Positions 8,001-9,698 of a stretch of 9,698 nt of DNA are shown in pieces. Made by a program: the position numbers and the translations under genes. The notes under the pieces are model-generated. The model had not been told where the DNA came from. It saw nothing but the letters and a program-made list of their open reading frames with translations, and did not search any database. How positions within the stretch are numbered: the first letter of the stretch is position 1; the number at the start of each line of letters is the position of its first letter. This stretch comes from Actinomycetes bacterium (GTDB taxonomy: Bacteria; Actinomycetota; Acidimicrobiia; Acidimicrobiales; RAAP-2), in contig JAJYDR010000091.1 in NCBI GenBank assembly GCA_021777285.1, forward strand, positions 1 through 9,698, in the 5' to 3' direction.

Positions 8001-8617
8001 AAGCTCGTCATGTGAAGACCCTCGAGGTGACGCATCCACTGGGGCATGTTGCGGGCATCGTCGGGGTGCAGCAGGTCGACCGCGTTGACGCCCTGGAGCT
8101 CATCGGGGGTCCAACCGAGCACCGTGCGACTCGATGGTGACGCCCACAGGATCTTCGTGCCGACGTCGGTCTGGAACACCGCCTCCGAGGCGTTCTCCGC
8201 TAGGAGTCGGTAGCGCTCGAGCAGGTGGGTCTGTTCGGTGACGTCTCGCCAGGAGACCGAGAGGACATTACCGACGCGTCCCACGCGCAGATCCAGCACC
8301 ACGGACTCGCCCCGTAGCGAGTCCCAGTGCGGGTGGGCCCGAAGTTCGAGGGCGTCACCAGTCTCGGCGACGGAAACCAAGTGACACCACAGTGCGTGCT
8401 CGGTCGCGTGCGGGTCCACGTCACGGTACCGCCGGCCAATGAGGTCGTCCGCGTCGAAGCCCAGGTCTCGCGCGGCCGCCGCGTTCACCGCCGCGAACTC
8501 GAAGTCCTCAGGCGAACCATCACGTCCGTAGACGATCGCCACAACGACCCGCGGGTCGAACTCGGTGTCGAGCGCGGCGCGCTGCACCACGTCCTTGTCT
8601 CGCACGGCCCTCGTCAT
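5000..8617 (-). CDS. Multi-sensor PAS/GAF-EAL c-di-GMP phosphodiesterase
   Basis: This is a 1205-residue cytosolic signalling protein with no signal peptide or membrane segment. From sequence I read PAS domains at about 15-130 (divergent), 134-247, 258-372 and 384-498, GAF at 503-668, PAS at 680-795, GAF at 805-970 and EAL at 985-1203. The EAL domain hydrolyses c-di-GMP to pGpG. Its key residues are present: the YEALTRF motif with Glu1010, Asn1061 in LNFSP, Glu1086 in EITE, Asp1114-Asp1115 in DDAGAG, Lys1135 in VKLD, EGIET at 1171-1175 and Gln1191 in GQGYYF. I therefore predict an active enzyme. No GGDEF domain exists; the second GAF occupies the place where one usually precedes EAL. The PAS ligands (haem, flavin, small molecules) cannot be told. 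The start ATG has only a weak GGGA 5 bases upstream. The stop TAA lies 40 bases inside the convergent methyltransferase gene. It is downstream of the Fe-S flavoprotein on the same strand, so either a private promoter in the 124-base gap or co-transcription is possible. Confidence 0.93.
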   Translation of the reverse strand: MTRAVRDKDVVQRAALDTEFDPRVVVAIVYGRDGSPEDFEFAAVNAAAARDLGFDADDLIGRRYRDVDPHATEHALWCHLVSVAETGDALELRAHPHWDSLRGESVVLDLRVGRVGNVLSVSWRDVTEQTHLLERYRLLAENASEAVFQTDVGTKILWASPSSRTVLGWTPDELQGVNAVDLLHPDDARNMPQWMRHLEGLHMTSFEARLRRQSGTYSYFAITVREVTTDDGTTELIGSLHNIDEEVAHRQSAQLLSERYQLIAENSLDVVVVGDPDGRIVWIFDTVYQLLGWRPDEMIGRYTDEFIHPDDLADAETNRAAMLDGARITTEVRMRRADGTYRWLSISGRDVPDRMGATVTRIVSWRDAEAQVAQRAAMAASEAQYRLLAENASDVIWRTDVNGLIEWVSPSVTQTLGWPPEALIGRGVSDLLCDDEAVAARLEARTVAANGSTVAPFECQYRTSSGARRWMRTELRGIFDDTGQFHGAVTSLHDIEALVQRRRAFNALAIGNAILVRAVNDHDLLNQLCQNLVDEGGYLLAWYGRPVHDRAQSIEVVASSHGHRDYLDSIALSWGDNEFGQGPAGRSLRIGETFFVNDVTASANFLPWSNAATDRGFHSSIGIPVFVDGFLDGSFSVYAGETDAFDVATITTLEDLALQVGVGLQRLREQERLARALHESNLLNTAIDQAAEAVLITDSTGRILYANPASTATSGYDAAELIGATPSIFASGVHGRNFYRDLWDSLNQGRSWHGVITNRRKNGELYDEETTISPVFGEANEVMAYVAVKRDLSVERRLEAHVDRGNRDAQDLANLMREVRPSDSLQSTAAAFCQALLRLNFIDAAALFVRRSDEDFVVGGSAGITLSELEPGRSVAVLSPAMFLARSVEGAWWVDLAEPGDFVNEPLVRAIQAAGIESVTIAPVRWDGEIVGLLATGSCDRASVPFTPSRLPLYEELGSFAGGLVGSQAETARYLDATKATIRIIIEDKLFHPVFQPVVALDDGSVVGYEALTRFEDGQAPDEHFAIAASVDMGVELEVACAKAAVHEATRLPDGSWISLNFSPTVAAGEQAHRIIVGADRAVAIEITEHARIDNFDEIRHAVTSVAGCQLFVDDAGAGYAGLHHILELHPDVVKLDISLVRDIDHDPARQALVSGMRHFANLTGTRLLGEGIETGAEAETLRSLGVDLGQGYYFGRPVPVEEIA

Positions 8618-8741
8618 GAGGGTCCCACTATCGACAAGGTACGCGGCGATAGATGGGAGGAGTCACACACATAATGGCTACTACCGCATCCGGTGAGTTG
8701 GACAAGATTTGTCTGAGAGTTCCGTGAGAACGACGAGACAC
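8618..8741 (-). promoter_or_regulatory. Gap upstream of the EAL gene, with a short inverted repeat
   Basis: This is the longest gene-free stretch in the window and is locally richer in A/T than its surroundings. It contains a perfect inverted repeat, GACAA-GAT-TTGTC, at 8701-8713, which could be an operator half-site pair. Read on the minus strand, the gap carries only poor promoter-like matches: a TTGTCC and a CATTAT with spacing that is too long. I see no stem-loop with a T-run that would end the upstream gene. A promoter here is inferred from position and composition and is not shown by a clear motif. Confidence 0.3.
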
Positions 8742-9698
8742 CTAGATCAGTTCCGGGACCATCTCGATCGCCCCGCACGGGCACTCGCGTACGCAAATCC
8801 CGCAGCCCTTGCAGAAGTCGTAGTTGAACTCGTACTTCACCTCGCCGCCGAGCTTGATCACTGCGTTGTCGGGACAGACCCCGAAGCAGTTGTCGCACTC
8901 GAAACAGTTGCCGCACGAGAGGCAGCGGCGCGCCTCGAACAGGGCGTTCTCCTCGGTGAGCCCGCCGATGACCTCTTCGAAGTTGGTCTGGCGGCGGATG
9001 CGCTCGAGCTCGGGCCGTTCGGTCCGGGGTGCGTCGGCGTAGTACCACGTGTTGAGGTGGTCGGCGGTCGCGAGGTCGTGGCGGTCGCCACTGACGAAAT
9101 CGACGTTGCGCAGGTACGCGTCGATGCCGCGAGCGGCGCGCTTGCCGTGTCCGACGGCGACGGTGGCGGTCCGGTCCGAGGGTGCGGCGTCGCCACCGGC
9201 GAAGACGCCACCCTCGTTGGTCATCATCGTGGTCGCCACCTGGACGACACCGTCTCGCACCTCGACGTTTTCGTTGCTCTCCAGCAACGACAGGTCGGTG
9301 TCCTGTCCGAGGGCGAGCACGAGTGAGTCCGCGTCGAGCTCTTCGTACTCTCCGGTGGGCTCGGGGAAGCCGTCGGCGTTGAGACGCATCGTCTCCAAGA
9401 CGAGCCGTTCGTTCTCGAAGCGTTCGACCGTGGAGAGCCAGCGCACGGTGACGCCCTCACCGAGCGCCTGCTCCACCTCTTCGGCGTGGGCGGGCATCTT
9501 GTCGCGATTGCGTCGGTAGACGATCACGGCGTCGGTGGCGCCGAGTCGCCGAGCGGTGCGCGCGGCGTCGAGTGCGGTATCGCCACCACCGTAGACGACG
9601 ACCCGTCGTCCGAGCATGGGCGGATCCTCGTCGGCGACCTGGTGGAGGAAGGACACGGCGTCGATCACCTTGGAGGAGTCACCGGCCGGGATGTTCAC
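8742..9698 (-). CDS. GltD-like NAD(P)H/FAD oxidoreductase with 2x[4Fe-4S] tail (partial)
   Basis: The 318 residues seen are the C-terminal part; the N-terminus lies beyond the right edge and the apparent GTG start at 9698 is only the window border. The visible part begins in the GltD-like segment NIPAGDSSKVIDAVSFL. It then shows an NAD(P)H Rossmann motif VVVYGGGDTALDAA (33-46) with the YRRNRDKMPAHAEEVE stretch at 61-76 that suits NADPH binding. The FAD-contacting GGVFAGGDA is at 163-171. The tail holds two ferredoxin motifs: C265-x2-C268-x2-C271-x3-C275-P and C296-x2-C299-x2-C302-x3-C306-P, preceded by an extra CxxC (C259, C262). Glutamate synthase small subunits lack this C-terminal tail. 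It recalls the DsrL and PadH-like electron-transfer flavoproteins that link NAD(P)H to ferredoxin or a partner oxidoreductase. The partner is not in the window. I infer electron transfer in the cytosol and leave the substrate open. The gene ends with TAG at 8742-8744. Confidence 0.92.
   Translation of the reverse strand: MNIPAGDSSKVIDAVSFLHQVADEDPPMLGRRVVVYGGGDTALDAARTARRLGATDAVIVYRRNRDKMPAHAEEVEQALGEGVTVRWLSTVERFENERLVLETMRLNADGFPEPTGEYEELDADSLVLALGQDTDLSLLESNENVEVRDGVVQVATTMMTNEGGVFAGGDAAPSDRTATVAVGHGKRAARGIDAYLRNVDFVSGDRHDLATADHLNTWYYADAPRTERPELERIRRQTNFEEVIGGLTEENALFEARRCLSCGNCFECDNCFGVCPDNAVIKLGGEVKYEFNYDFCKGCGICVRECPCGAIEMVPELI

Noticed and set aside
8674..8727. Plus-strand mini-ORF of 17 codons (MATTASGELDKICLRVP) with GGAGG upstream
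   Set aside because: The Shine-Dalgarno spacing is long (13 bases), no plus-strand gene follows for it to lead, and a 17-codon frame in 124 bases is easily chance. It would need conservation data to be revived.
8742..9698. Glutamate synthase small subunit (gltD) as a firm name
   Set aside because: The core resembles GltD, but the C-terminal two-cluster ferredoxin tail is not part of GltD, and no gltB is visible, so a gene symbol would be over-claimed.

Overview
The window is GC-rich, densely packed bacterial DNA. Genes abut or overlap by 1-4 bases, several start with GTG, and codons favour G or C at the third position. This fits a high-GC actinobacterium, possibly from a marine or soil lineage. 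That placement is inferred from composition and protein style only; there is no rRNA or marker gene to settle it. No tRNA, rRNA, CRISPR array, insertion sequence or phage gene was seen.

The left half (bases 2-5039) is a tight run of plus-strand genes that looks like one transcription unit. In order: the 3' end of an unrecognised gene; an IclR-family regulator; a PrpD-type 2-methylcitrate dehydratase; a PrpB-type 2-methylisocitrate lyase; and two different class I SAM-dependent methyltransferases. The joints are a 2-base gap, then a GTGA overlap, then TAATG, then an 11-base gap holding a Shine-Dalgarno sequence (the methyltransferase could instead start at an overlapping GTGA), then ATGA. PrpD and PrpB carry out the last steps of the 2-methylcitrate cycle, which turns propionyl-CoA into pyruvate and succinate. 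The first enzyme, 2-methylcitrate synthase (PrpC), is not in the window. The two methyltransferases are not standard members of the pathway, so their presence is the main biological puzzle here.

The right half (9698 down to 5000) is on the minus strand. It holds the C-terminal part of a GltD-like NAD(P)H/FAD oxidoreductase with a two-[4Fe-4S] ferredoxin tail. A 124-base gap follows, then a 1205-residue soluble signalling protein read as PAS-PAS-PAS-PAS-GAF-PAS-GAF-EAL. The EAL domain keeps its catalytic residues and there is no GGDEF domain, so it is predicted to be a c-di-GMP phosphodiesterase under multi-sensor control.

The two halves converge. The second methyltransferase and the EAL protein overlap tail to tail by 40 bases, leaving no room for a normal terminator between them. 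The longest stretch without a gene is that 124-base gap. Nothing in the window proves a new system. The propionate/methyltransferase operon and the GGDEF-less sensor are the two items most worth following.
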